This document shows positions 34,587-43,648 of a stretch of DNA of 64,000 bases, one piece after another (the stretch's first letter is position 1; every line of letters starts with the position of its first letter). The notes under the pieces are model-generated. The model ran no database searches and was not told the DNA's origin. It saw nothing but the letters and a program-made list of their open reading frames with translations. Origin of the DNA: Bog-532 sp963742875 (GTDB lineage: Bacteria; Actinomycetota; Actinomycetes; Streptosporangiales; Streptosporangiaceae); NCBI GenBank assembly GCA_963742875.1, contig CAVUNO010000022.1, positions 372,001-436,000 of the forward strand, written 5' to 3'. The position numbers and the translations under genes are program-made.

Positions 34587-37252
34587 CGCAGCGGGGCCGG
34601 TAAGTCTCCTCCGTCGTCCGGGCCGAGCATGACCTGCAGATGCCCGAACAGCTCGCGGCGGCTCGTCGCCCCCACCCGGCGGCGAATCCGGGCCACGTGA
34701 TGCTCCACGGTCTTGGCCGAGATGAACAGCTGCGCGCCGATCTCCTTGTACGTCAGGCCGGTCAGTACCCGCCGTGCGATCTCTTGCTCCCTGGTGCTGA
34801 GCGTGGCGGGAGGCATAGTGCCGGGCCGCTGGCTTCCGTTAGGTCGCGGGCTTTCGCACGGGGGCACGGGAACCCCGGCGCCCTTCGGCGGTGATCCTCC
34901 GGCGGTGGCTGCTTCCCGTGTCGTCCCCGGCGCCGGCTGGGCGGCCTTCGCGGATACGTCCGGCCGCACCGCGCGGGCGCACTCCAGCAGGGTAGTCATG
35001 GTCTTGCGGTCGGTGGTGCGGATGGCCGCCTGCCCCGCCAGCCGGGCACCCTCCGCACCCAGACCGGCCGCGGCCAGCTGACGCGCGGTCGCGACGACCG
35101 CGTCGATGTCTGCCGTGCCAGCCAGCACCCGCATCCAGCACGCAGCGGCCCCAGCGAGCACGGCCGCGTATGGGCTGGCCGTCGCCGCCTCAGCAAGCGC
35201 AGACACATGCCGCCTCGCTTCTTGCGGGCATTCACCGGCTATCGCGGCGTGCACCCCGTACCAGTGCAGCGGCACCCGCCACAGCACGGGCTGCGCGAGC
35301 CGCTCGAGCACGACCTCGGCCTGGCGCAGGTGCGGCTCGATCCACCACTGTTCGCCCAGCCGGGCCGCAGCTACCGCGAGCTCGCCAAGTGGCAGTAGTA
35401 CGTACAGATCGACCGGGTGGCGGAGCAAGGCCTCGCGTGCCCGCGCCCAGCCGCCCTGCAGCGTGGACAGGTCGCCCTCACGCCGGGCCAGGCCCACCGC
35501 GGCGGCGGCGGCGAACAGCTCGTCGCGGGGCTCCAGCCCCGCCCGGCCCGCGCTCGCCTGGCTGAGCAGGGCGTGCGCATCCCTGGTGTGCCCGCGCATG
35601 GTGGCGAGAAAGGCGAGCAGTAACGTGTACCGCGTGACGGCCGCCCTACCGCCCAGCCGTGCCAATATCGCCCGTCGCAGCACCGAACCGGCCGCTTCGA
35701 ACTCCCCGGCATGCAGCGCCACCAGCGCCGCCAGCGCCGCGGGAGTGTCGGGCAGCAGCGGCGTGCTCCCCGCCGACTCCAGCAGGGTCGCGGCGCGGGT
35801 GAGCTCAGAAAGCGCGGCAACGGGCGAGCCGCTTATGGTCTCTTCGATGCCGCGGGCCATCAGCAGCTCGACGCCGCTGCGCAAGGTCGGTGCGCTTTCG
35901 GTATACCGGTCACAGTCGGCGAGCACTTTCTCAACCTCGCTGAGCGCGCCGATACCGGCCAGGACGGGCACGGCGATCACCGGATAACCTTCCGCGTCCG
36001 GGGTCCCCGCCGGCCGGTAAAGATCGGCAGCCCGGGACAGCAGCCCGCGATGGGCGAGCACGGCAGCGGTGATTCTGAGCGCGCGGCCACGCTCGGCTGC
36101 GTGGTCGTCGTTCAGCGCCTCGTCCGCCAGCCGCAACGCGTCATCAAGTCGGCCGCTGCGTGCGGCGGCGTCGGCCCGGGAGGCGAGCAGGGACGGTGCC
36201 TGCGCTCCGGCTGCGGTGGCGGCGGCGAAAAGCTCGTCGGCCAGTTCGGGTGCCGAGCCGAGCGCCTCGTTGCCCGCGGCGAGCAGCGTGCTGGCCACGT
36301 TCGGGCCGCGAGCGCCCGCCTGCAGCAGGGCCCGGCCGACGGCCAGCATCGAGCCGCCGCAACGTATTTGCAGGTCGGCTAGCAGTTCGCAGATACCGTT
36401 CGTATGGGCCGCTGGAGTCAGCCGCAACAGCAGTCGCCCGACCAGTGGCACGACCGCGCCGTCGTCGGTCATGAGCCCGGTAGCCTGAGCTGCCTGAAGC
36501 GCCTCGTCGATAGCCGGTCCGTTGATCTTCAGCAGGTGGCTGAGCGTCTCGGTGTCGCCGCCGGCGCCAAGCGTCGCGGCGAAAAGCACCTGCCGTACCT
36601 CGGCGGGCAACACCTCGATGACATAACGCAGCTGCTCGCGGACACCTGCGGGAACGTCGAGTCTGGTGCGCGGCGCGAGATGGCGCAGGACTTCCAGGGT
36701 GAGCTGGCCGGTGTCCCTCAGCCCCACCACCAACTGCTCAAGCAGCACCGGCAGACCGGCGGTCTGTTCGTGCAGTAGCCGAGCCAGCGGTTGCGGGCAC
36801 GGCATACCCATCAGTTCGGAGACCCGGGCGGCCGTGGCCGATCTGTCCAGGTGACCGAGCACGATCGGGCGCCGATGCGCGGTAAGGGCCCCGCCGAGCG
36901 CCGTCAGCGCGGGGCTCGCCGGCCATCGACGGTGGGCGACAAGCAGCCGCTGGCCGGGTGACTGCGCCAGCTGCCATAGCCCGCGGAGGCTGGCATCGTC
37001 GAGCAGGTGCGCGTCGTCGATCAGCACAGGCGCCCCAGTGAGATCCCCGCTCGCCTGGAGATCGCGGATTACCGGCATGCCGGCCTTGTGGTAATGCAAC
37101 GCTGCCGCCTCGATTAGCGGCGTCTTCCCGCAACCACCCGGACCGATGATGTCGAGCAGAAACCCTGCCCCGGGCTCAGCGTTGATCTCGTCGCATAGTG
37201 CGCTCGCTGCCGCGGGCATGCCCACCTGATGGTGTGGCGCGGTCCGCGCCAT
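34587..37252 (-). CDS. Large AAA-LuxR transcriptional regulator (IniR-like)
   Basis: ATG 37252. Walker A GPGGCGKT (37-44), Walker B APVLIDDAHLLDD. A long helical repeat region (about 280-760, TPR-like) is followed by a LuxR HTH near 820-870 (STREQEIARRVLTGLTYKEI, then SAKTVEHHVARIRRRVGAT). This is the STAND/LAL architecture. In mycobacteria the equivalent ATPase IniR activates iniBAC in response to envelope stress and trehalose. Here the gene faces the dynamins at the end of the same locus. Normal proteins end soon after the HTH. This frame has no stop until 34193, inside iniC, so the stop was lost or an indel lies near 34590; I end it at the gene border. Confidence 0.8.
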
Positions 37253-37937
37253 CTAGCGGGTTGCCCGGAGACTGTGGCATCGGATCCTGCGCACCGAATG
37301 GTGCCGAACGACCTGCGGGCCGCATAGATCGCGCCTTACCGCCCCGGCGGTGACGCCGCTCCCGCCCGTGGGTGAAGTCGCCAACACTGCTGCTCCTCGG
37401 TCGCTCGGCGAACATATCGCTGCACCGGGTGAGTGCGGACTGGTTCAGCAGGACCTCGGCCAGGACGGCGACGGCCACGATGCGGAGGGCGAGCCATTCC
37501 TCGGCCGCCGTTCTCCGCACCCCCTTAGTGCATTAGATCTTATTTTCTACGTACGGGGGGGCAAATTTCATGTTTCTGTCCGCCAGTCCCTCACCAATTC
37601 ACGGCGCTCCGCCTCCCGGTCAACCGGGCGGCCGGGAGCTATCCCGGCAACGAACCATCGCGCAAGGTGATCCTGGCGAACGGCGGTGTCCCCGACGGCC
37701 GGAATCGGCGCGAGGACCGGTTCTGGATCACGGTCGACCGGGCTGGTACTTCAGGTGCGGAACGCTAGAAGAACGGCAGGAAGCCGCCTTGACTAGCAGG
37801 CGGGGGCAGCGGGGGCGCCGCCGCCAGCGTGACTTCGACGTCTACCCAGTAACTCGGGGCACCCCCCCGCTCCGTTGCACACCGCGACCTGGTAATCCCC
37901 GGGCGTGCCGGTCCGCGGCGGCTGCCCCGATCACCGG
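37253..37937. other. Intergenic region, about 690 bases
   Basis: No recognised gene. A + strand frame ending at 37769 reads LRLPVNRAAGSYPGNEPSRK and RREDRFWITVDRAGTSGAER, which could be a protein tail, but no start or domain is visible. AT-rich stretch with a 7-G run near 37553-37562. Promoter of the regulator at 37252 should lie at 37253-37400. Confidence 0.4.
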
Positions 37938-37945
37938 CAGCTGGG

Positions 37946-38215
37946 TCAGTTGACGTCCCGGCCGTCGGCGAGGACGGCGCGGACCAGTTCACGCAGCGGG
38001 CCGACAAGATCGGCCTCGGCCACCTGGGCCACGCGTTCGCCCGCCGCTATCTCGTAGACCGGCTCGCCCGGATATGGGCGGTACGGCGGCGGAAGGTCGA
38101 GCCTGGCCTGTTCCGCGAGGCGCTCCCAGCGCGCAGCGTCACGAAGGCCGGTCGTGTCCACCCGCGCCCGGCGAATCGTCCCGTCGCCGTTGACCTGCGT
38201 GATCTCGCACCTCAT
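37946..38215 (-). CDS. Emfourin-like protealysin-inhibitor protein
   Basis: 89 residues from ATG 38215 (a longer frame to 38356 lacks a ribosome site). MRCEITQVNGDGTIRRARVD ... PGEPVYEIAAGERVAQVAEA ... LRELVRAVLADG fits the pattern of emfourin-type inhibitors: strand, VDT, helix, Y-E-I strand, L-R-x-L-V helix. Emfourins usually sit beside an M4 (protealysin-like) peptidase gene, but none is recognisable here. Assignment is moderate. Confidence 0.5.
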   Translation of the reverse strand: MRCEITQVNGDGTIRRARVDTTGLRDAARWERLAEQARLDLPPPYRPYPGEPVYEIAAGERVAQVAEADLVGPLRELVRAVLADGRDVN

Positions 38216-38385
38216 CGGCTTATTCTGCCCGAAATAACTGAAACGGGCTATCACCGGTGAGTAATCGCTGGAGGGTGCCGCCGCAGCCTGGAGCGGTTGA
38301 CATGGTGGACCGGCCGCGGGTGAGGAAATCCTTGTCCTCCCTAAAGGCAATCCCATTTGCCCTGGTCGCCGTAGTTAGGGGAAAC

Positions 38386-38436
38386 ATCCGACACTTTCGG
38401 CTTCTTTATCCGACTTTATCCGACACTCTCGGCTCC
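38386..38436 (+). promoter_or_regulatory. Direct repeats upstream of the secreted-repeat lipoprotein
   Basis: ATCCGACACTTTCGGCTTC (38386-38404) and ATCCGACACTCTCGGCTCC (38418-38436) are 17/19 identical with a 32-base period. Between them TTTATCCGAC is tandemly repeated (38405-38424). It lies directly before the AAAGGAGA site. Candidate operator or sigma-factor site for the lipoprotein-sigma operon. Confidence 0.5.
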
Positions 38437-38454
38437 CTTAAAGGAGAGTTTCCC

Positions 38455-39066
38455 GTGAGCATCACCATCCGTTCTCGCCTCCGCCCATCGGCGCACCGGC
38501 TGCTGGGCGGGAGCCTGCTCCTCGGCGCCGCCATCACCGTGGCCGCCTGCGGGGCATCCGGTACTACCGCGTCAGGCTCCGGATCGAGCCCAAGCTCCGG
38601 TACCGCAGGTTCGGCAGGCTCATCGCCGTCCTCCGCCGTGACCGTGAGCGCCAAGAACGTTCCGGGCGTCGGCACCGCTCTCGTCAACGGACAGGGCCAG
38701 ACCCTTTACCTGCTCACCTCGGAAAAGGGCGGCAAGATCACCTGCACTGGCAGCAACGGCTGCACGAAGATCTGGCCCGAGATCACCCTCCCGCCGGGCA
38801 CGACGGCGGCTAAGGCCGGCAGCGGCGTCATGTCCTCTCTCCTCGGCACGGTCAAGGACGCCAGCGGAAACCTTGAGGTCACCTACAACGGCTGGCCGCT
38901 CTACACCTACGCCGCGGACAGCGGGCCGGGCGTAGCGCACGGTCAGGGAATCGCCACCTTCGGCGGGACCTGGTACGTGCTGAACGCGTCGGGTGATCCG
39001 GTGACGGGGAAGTCGCAGCCGTCCGGCTCGTCGTCCTCCTCCAGCAGCGCCGGTAACGGGTACTGA
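38455..39066 (+). CDS. Secreted-repeat lipoprotein (COG4315 type)
   Basis: 203 residues from GTG 38455 after AAAGGAGAG. Lipobox VAAC near residue 32 (LLLGAAITVAACG), Ser/Gly linker, then two secreted-repeat units (GTALVNGQGQTLYLLTSEKG with CTGSNGCTKIWP; LEVTYNGWPLYTYAADSGPG). Ser-rich tail. Exported and lipid-anchored. First gene of a run with a four-helix membrane protein and an ECF sigma/anti-sigma pair, so it is likely under that sigma factor. Confidence 0.85.
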   Translation: MSITIRSRLRPSAHRLLGGSLLLGAAITVAACGASGTTASGSGSSPSSGTAGSAGSSPSSAVTVSAKNVPGVGTALVNGQGQTLYLLTSEKGGKITCTGSNGCTKIWPEITLPPGTTAAKAGSGVMSSLLGTVKDASGNLEVTYNGWPLYTYAADSGPGVAHGQGIATFGGTWYVLNASGDPVTGKSQPSGSSSSSSSAGNGY

Positions 39067-39116
39067 GCCAGAGCCGCGCCCGAGCCATGGAGATGCAGAT
39101 GAGAGAAGACCTCCGG

Positions 39117-39662
39117 ATGACCGCCACCGACCCGGCCCGGGTGCCCCCTCCGGGTGTTCCCGCAGCCGCGGACCGCTTTCCGCGGCGGGTAGCCCGGTTG
39201 CTGAACTGGCGCCCGGCACAGGTCACGGCGCCCGCATTGCGATGGACGGTGAACGGCCTGACCTTGACCGGCGCACTCCTGATGCTGGCCTCCGCGATCA
39301 TCCACGTGCGGCTGTGGGCAGACGGCGGCTACCAGGGGATCGCAGTCATCGGGCCGCTGTTCCTGGCCCAGGGGGTGGCCGGCATCCTGCTCGCCGTGGC
39401 CCTGGGGGTGTTCCGGCGGCTGGGGCTCATCATGGCCGGGGCCGGGCTGCTGGCCGCCACCGCCGTCGGCCTGCTGCTCAGCGTGCACGTGGGGCTGTTC
39501 GGCTTCCGGGAGAGCATGGCGGCGCCGTACGCGGGCATGTCCCTGGTCGTGGAGTTCGCCGGTGCGGTTCTGCTCGCCATCGCGGCCGCTATCGTCCTGG
39601 CCGGCCGCCCCCGGCGGCGGCCGCAAGCGCGCAGTGAGCGCGTCTGGCCGCCGGCGGACTGA
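39117..39662 (+). CDS. Four-helix membrane protein
   Basis: 181 residues from ATG 39117 (GAGAAGACC upstream; ATGs at 39087-39099 are alternatives). Four hydrophobic segments: LTLTGALLMLASAIIHV, VIGPLFLAQGVAGILLAVAL, LGLIMAGAGLLAATAVGLLL and GMSLVVEFAGAVLLAIAAAIV. Conserved-looking His in IIHVRLW. Lies between the lipoprotein and the sigma factor. Function unknown. Confidence 0.7.
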   Translation: MTATDPARVPPPGVPAAADRFPRRVARLLNWRPAQVTAPALRWTVNGLTLTGALLMLASAIIHVRLWADGGYQGIAVIGPLFLAQGVAGILLAVALGVFRRLGLIMAGAGLLAATAVGLLLSVHVGLFGFRESMAAPYAGMSLVVEFAGAVLLAIAAAIVLAGRPRRRPQARSERVWPPAD

Positions 39663-39782
39663 TCATGGGCATGAACCAGACGGCAGCGCACGTCAGGGCG
39701 CGTGCTGACGGAGCCGGGAAAGTTGAAAAGTAAAACCGCAATCCATCGGAGACGCCGGCCCGTATGGGACAGTGTGCAGGGG

Positions 39783-40355
39783 ATGGGAATTCCGGCGGAC
39801 CGGCTGCCGGACGAGACGCTCCTCACCGGTCTCGGGGCTGGTGACGCCGACCTTTCGCTCGCGTTCGTGCGGCGTTTCCAGCGCGTCGTGTTCGGGGTGG
39901 CGCTTAGGGTCATCGGCGACCCGACCACCGCTGAGGATGTTGCGCAGCAGGCCTTCGAGCGGGCCTGGCGCCATGCTCAGGTGTACGACTCGCGGCGTGG
40001 CTCGGTTCGTGCCTGGCTTACGACAATCGCGCACAACCTGGCCATTGACGTCATCCGGGCGCGCACATCGGCGCCCGTTGACCCGCAGGATCTTCCGGCT
40101 CTGCTGACCGCGATGACCGACACCCCGGAACGATTCGCGGTGGCCCACGACAACGCGGCCGGGGTACGCCGGGCTCTGGCGGCCCTGCCCGCGGGCCAGG
40201 CTCGCGCCGTGGCGATGGCCGGTATCTATGGCATGACAGCCAGGCAGGTCGCGGAGGCGGAAGGGGTCCCCTTGGGGACGGCGAAGACCCGTATCAGGGA
40301 CGGAATGGAGAAGCTGCGCTCCGCTTACCTCCGGGAGGACGTAGGCGATGAGTGA
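39783..40355 (+). CDS. ECF RNA polymerase sigma factor
   Basis: About 190 residues from ATG 39783; earlier in-frame starts reach 39702. Sigma region 2 reads VVFGVALRVIGDPTTAEDVA, QQAFERAWRHA and VRAWLTTIAHNLAIDVIRA. Region 4 reads ALPAGQARAVAMAGIYGMTA and VAEAEGVPLGTAKTRIRDG. It overlaps the anti-sigma gene by eight bases, so the pair is made together. It probably drives its own operon and the lipoprotein gene. Confidence 0.9.
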   Translation: MGIPADRLPDETLLTGLGAGDADLSLAFVRRFQRVVFGVALRVIGDPTTAEDVAQQAFERAWRHAQVYDSRRGSVRAWLTTIAHNLAIDVIRARTSAPVDPQDLPALLTAMTDTPERFAVAHDNAAGVRRALAALPAGQARAVAMAGIYGMTARQVAEAEGVPLGTAKTRIRDGMEKLRSAYLREDVGDE

Positions 40356-41046
40356 GCTGACTGACATGAGCTGCGAAGAGTTCGCCGAGGTAGCCGCCGA
40401 GCTGGCGCTCGGCGTGCTCACCGGGCGTGAACGGGCCCGGGCGATCGCGCACCTGGACCGGTGCGACACCTGCCGCGAACATGTCCGGCAGCTTTCGCTC
40501 ACCGGCGAGGAGATGCTGGGACTGCTGCCCAGCGGCGAGCCGCCGGCGGGCTTTGAGACCCGGGTGATGGGCCGGCTTGGGCACACGACCGCGCCCCAGC
40601 GCCCGAAGCGGACACGCCTGATGCTGGCCGCCGCGGCGGTCACCATCGCCGCCGTGGCGTGCGGCCTGGGGGGGTGGGGATTGCGCGGCGCGATCTCGCC
40701 GCCATCGCCGGGGATCAGCACGGCTCAGATGACGTTGCGCTCTGCCGCACTGCTGACATCGGACCACCAGCCGGCCGGGAAGATCTTCCTATACAAAGGC
40801 GACCCGCGGTGGCTCTACATGGACGTGGACATGGACACGGGCGCGGGCGCGGGCAACGGGACGGTCATCTGCCAGCTGGAAGCCAGCGACGGGCGCGTCG
40901 TCACGGTCGGATCGTTCCATCTGGATGGCGGATACGGCTCGTGGGGCAGCCCCGACCCCATCGAGGCGGCCAGCGTGACCGGCGCGCGCCTCACCTCCCT
41001 GAACGGGACCGTGCTGGCCACGGCCAGCTTCACGGACGCCAAGTAG
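40348..41046 (+). CDS. Membrane anti-sigma factor with zinc motif
   Basis: 232 residues. N-terminal anti-sigma domain with the ZAS motif H-x3-C-x2-C (HLDRCDTCREH, about residues 35-45). One transmembrane helix (LAAAAVTIAAVACGLGGWGL, about 92-111). Extracytoplasmic RskA-type domain (FLYKGDPRWLYMDVDM ... HLDGGYGSWGSP). It would hold the ECF sigma at the membrane until an envelope or redox signal. Confidence 0.88.
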   Translation: MSELTDMSCEEFAEVAAELALGVLTGRERARAIAHLDRCDTCREHVRQLSLTGEEMLGLLPSGEPPAGFETRVMGRLGHTTAPQRPKRTRLMLAAAAVTIAAVACGLGGWGLRGAISPPSPGISTAQMTLRSAALLTSDHQPAGKIFLYKGDPRWLYMDVDMDTGAGAGNGTVICQLEASDGRVVTVGSFHLDGGYGSWGSPDPIEAASVTGARLTSLNGTVLATASFTDAK

Positions 41047-41132
41047 CCGACGGAGGCCCGCACGGGCGGCCGTTCAGTAACCGGTGGCGGCCTTGCACGC
41101 GCCGCCGGCGCCGGACGAGTAGTCTCGCCCGT

Positions 41133-42236
41133 ATGGGAAGCGAGATGCTCCCGCCATTCGGCGTGTCGGAGGCGCTCAGCCGGTGGCAGTGGGCCCCGGT
41201 CGTCACCGCCATCACCGTGATCGCGGCGGCAGCCTACCTGTGGGGTGTCCGGCGGGTGGCGCGCCGGCATCCGGCCCGCCCCTGGCCGCTCTGGCGAACC
41301 GGGATGTTCCTCGGCGGGCTGCTGATTGTCGTGCTGGCCACCGAGAGCGGGCTCGGCAGCTACGACGACGTGCTGTTCTGGGACCACATGATCCAGCATC
41401 TCTTGCTGATCATGGTCGCGCCGGCGCTGCTGATCGCCGGCCGGCCGGTGACCCTGCTGCTGCACGCAAGCCGGAATCCCGTGCACACCTGGGTGAAACA
41501 CATCGTGCGGTCCCGCGTCGCGGCGGCTCTGACGTGGCCGGCCTTCGGCATAGCGGCGTACGCAGCGACGATCATCGGCACGCATCTGACCAGCTTCATG
41601 AACCTCGTCCTGACCAACGACGCGGTACACAACGCCGAGCACGCGCTCTTCATCCTCGTCGGCTACCTGTACCTGCTGCCGCTGGTCGGGAGTGAGCCGA
41701 TCCGCTGGCGGCTCTCCTACCCCATCCGGCTCATCTTCCTGTTCATCGCCATGCCTGTGGACGCGTTCACCGGAGTGGCCCTGGGCTCCTACTCCAGCGA
41801 CCCGTTCCCGGTGACGTCGGGCATGCGCCACCGGACCTGGGGGCCGAGCCCCGTCGACGACGTGCACATCGGCGGCGCCGTGATGTGGGTCGGCGGTTCC
41901 GCGATCATGTTCGTGCTGATCATGGTGACGTTCCTCGCCTGGACCCGGCAGGGCCAGCGCGCCAACAGCCGCGGCTGGCTCGAAGCCGCGCGCCGGGCCA
42001 ACCTCGAGCATCTGACCGGCGCAAATGTCCCCGCGGCGGCCAGCGTGGGCGGTCCCGGCGCCGTCCCCCGGACCGGAGCCGCCACCAGGGCGGCGGGCCC
42101 GCCGGACCCGGCAAGGCCGCAGAGGACGGCGAGCCCCGCCCGCCCCGACATCGACGAGGACGACGACCAGCTGGCCGCCTACAATGCCTTCCTCGCCCGG
42201 ATCAACCAGGACGGCAGCCAGGTTTCTCCGCGGTAG
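41133..42236 (+). CDS. Cytochrome c oxidase assembly protein CtaG-like (caa3 type)
   Basis: About 367 residues from ATG 41133. Seven to eight membrane helices with the CtaG pattern: FWDHMIQHLLLIMVAPALL, NDAVHNAEHALFILVGYLYL and HIGGAVMWVGGSAIMFVLIM, with conserved His residues likely for copper/heme assembly. A 90-residue Pro/Ala-rich cytosolic tail ends the protein. Nearby oxidase genes are not present in the window. Confidence 0.85.
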   Translation: MGSEMLPPFGVSEALSRWQWAPVVTAITVIAAAAYLWGVRRVARRHPARPWPLWRTGMFLGGLLIVVLATESGLGSYDDVLFWDHMIQHLLLIMVAPALLIAGRPVTLLLHASRNPVHTWVKHIVRSRVAAALTWPAFGIAAYAATIIGTHLTSFMNLVLTNDAVHNAEHALFILVGYLYLLPLVGSEPIRWRLSYPIRLIFLFIAMPVDAFTGVALGSYSSDPFPVTSGMRHRTWGPSPVDDVHIGGAVMWVGGSAIMFVLIMVTFLAWTRQGQRANSRGWLEAARRANLEHLTGANVPAAASVGGPGAVPRTGAATRAAGPPDPARPQRTASPARPDIDEDDDQLAAYNAFLARINQDGSQVSPR

Positions 42237-42237
42237 C

Positions 42238-42340
42238 TCATCGCGAGCCGAGAGAGTGCAGCCAGCCCGCCAGCAGCCGGTTCACCTCGTCGGGACGCTC
42301 CTGCCGCAAACAGTGCCCGCGGCCGCCGGTTCCGGCACGG
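42238..42340 (-). pseudogene. Alpha/beta-hydrolase C-terminal relic
   Basis: The minus strand reads GRGHCLRQERPDEVNRLLAG and WLHSLGSR before a TGA at 42238-42240. This is the usual last helix of alpha/beta hydrolases, with the catalytic His in GRGHCL. Nothing upstream continues it. Confidence 0.5.
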
Positions 42341-42411
42341 CGCGACACGCCGGTAGGGGTATCTACGGAAATCTAAGGACCGCGCTAGATCACGTCATAG
42401 AGTCCGATGTT

Positions 42412-43596
42412 GTGGACCCGGTACGGAATCCCTATGCCCCCGGCGCGGGCCAGCGGCCGCCCGAGCTGGCCGGGCGTGATCGCGAGATCAGCCAGTTCGA
42501 GGTCGTTCTGGAACGCGTCGCGCGCGGGCGGCCCGAGCGCAGCATGGTGCTGACCGGCTTGCGTGGTGTCGGCAAGACCGTTCTGCTCAACACGTTCCGG
42601 TCGATGGCGATGCAGCGGCTGTGGGGCACCGGGAAGATCGAAGCGCGGCCGGAGCAGTCGATCCGGCGCCCGGTCGCGGCCGCGCTGCACATGGCGGTGC
42701 GTGAGCTCGCCCCCCGGCATCGCGCGCCCGACCGGATCGAGCAGTTTCTGGCCGTGCTCAAGGCCTTCGCGCTCCGCGACCCGAAGGCACCCAAGGGCAC
42801 CTCGGTGACGCTGCAGCTGGGGATCGACGTGCCCGCCGCGCGGGGCCGCGCCGATTCCGGGGATCTCGAAATCGACCTGACCGAGCTGTTCACCGACGCC
42901 GCGTCGGTCGCCGTCGACCTGAGCGTCGGGATCGCGCTCTTCATCGACGAGATGCAGGACGTGCCCGCCCCGGACATATCGGCCCTTTGTGCCGCCTGCC
43001 ATGAGCTGTCCCAGAACGGTGGCCCGCTGATCGTGGTCGGGGCGGGGCTGCCGCATCTGCCGTCCGTACTGTCGGCGAGCAAGAGTTACTCGGAGCGGCT
43101 TTTCCGCTACGTCCGGATCGACCGGCTGGAACGATCGGCCGCCGACTTCGCGCTGCTCGCCCCCGCCGAGCGGGAGGAAGTGACCTTCGACCCCGGCGCT
43201 CTCGATGCCCTGTACGAGGCGGCCGACGGCTACCCGTACTTCGTCCAGGCGTACGGCAAGGTGACGTGGGATGTCGCGACGGCAAGCCCGGTGACCGCGA
43301 AGGACGTGCGCGTCGCGGCGCCCGAGGCCGAGGGGGAACTCGCGGTGGGGTTTTTCGGCAGCCGGTACGAGCGCGCCACCCCGGCCGAACGCGAGTACAT
43401 GCGGGCCATGGCGGGTCTCGGCGATGACCCCGTGCCGACCTCGGCGGTCGCCGAGGAACTCAGCCGCAAGCCCTCCAGCCTGTCGCCTGCACGCGACGGC
43501 CTGATCAAAAAGGGCCTCATTTACAGCTCAGAGCGTGGCCTGATCGCGTTCACCGTTCCGCACTTCGGCAAGTTCCTGCGTTCCCAGCCGGCCTAA
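42412..43596 (+). CDS. AAA ATPase (ORC/Cdc6-like, AAA_16 type)
   Basis: About 394 residues if started at GTG 42412; the frame is open back to 42025 inside ctaG, and there is no clear ribosome site. Walker A GLRGVGKT, Walker B ALFIDEMQDV, sensor-1-like VVGAGLPHL. A C-terminal winged-helix-like region follows (VAEELSRKPSSLSPARDGLI). Similar proteins are widespread in actinobacteria with unknown targets. Confidence 0.75.
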   Translation: MDPVRNPYAPGAGQRPPELAGRDREISQFEVVLERVARGRPERSMVLTGLRGVGKTVLLNTFRSMAMQRLWGTGKIEARPEQSIRRPVAAALHMAVRELAPRHRAPDRIEQFLAVLKAFALRDPKAPKGTSVTLQLGIDVPAARGRADSGDLEIDLTELFTDAASVAVDLSVGIALFIDEMQDVPAPDISALCAACHELSQNGGPLIVVGAGLPHLPSVLSASKSYSERLFRYVRIDRLERSAADFALLAPAEREEVTFDPGALDALYEAADGYPYFVQAYGKVTWDVATASPVTAKDVRVAAPEAEGELAVGFFGSRYERATPAEREYMRAMAGLGDDPVPTSAVAEELSRKPSSLSPARDGLIKKGLIYSSERGLIAFTVPHFGKFLRSQPA

Positions 43597-43648
43597 CCAC
43601 AGCCGTCTGGGTGGGTATAAGGCTTTCTACCCTTAGCCAGATATTGGC

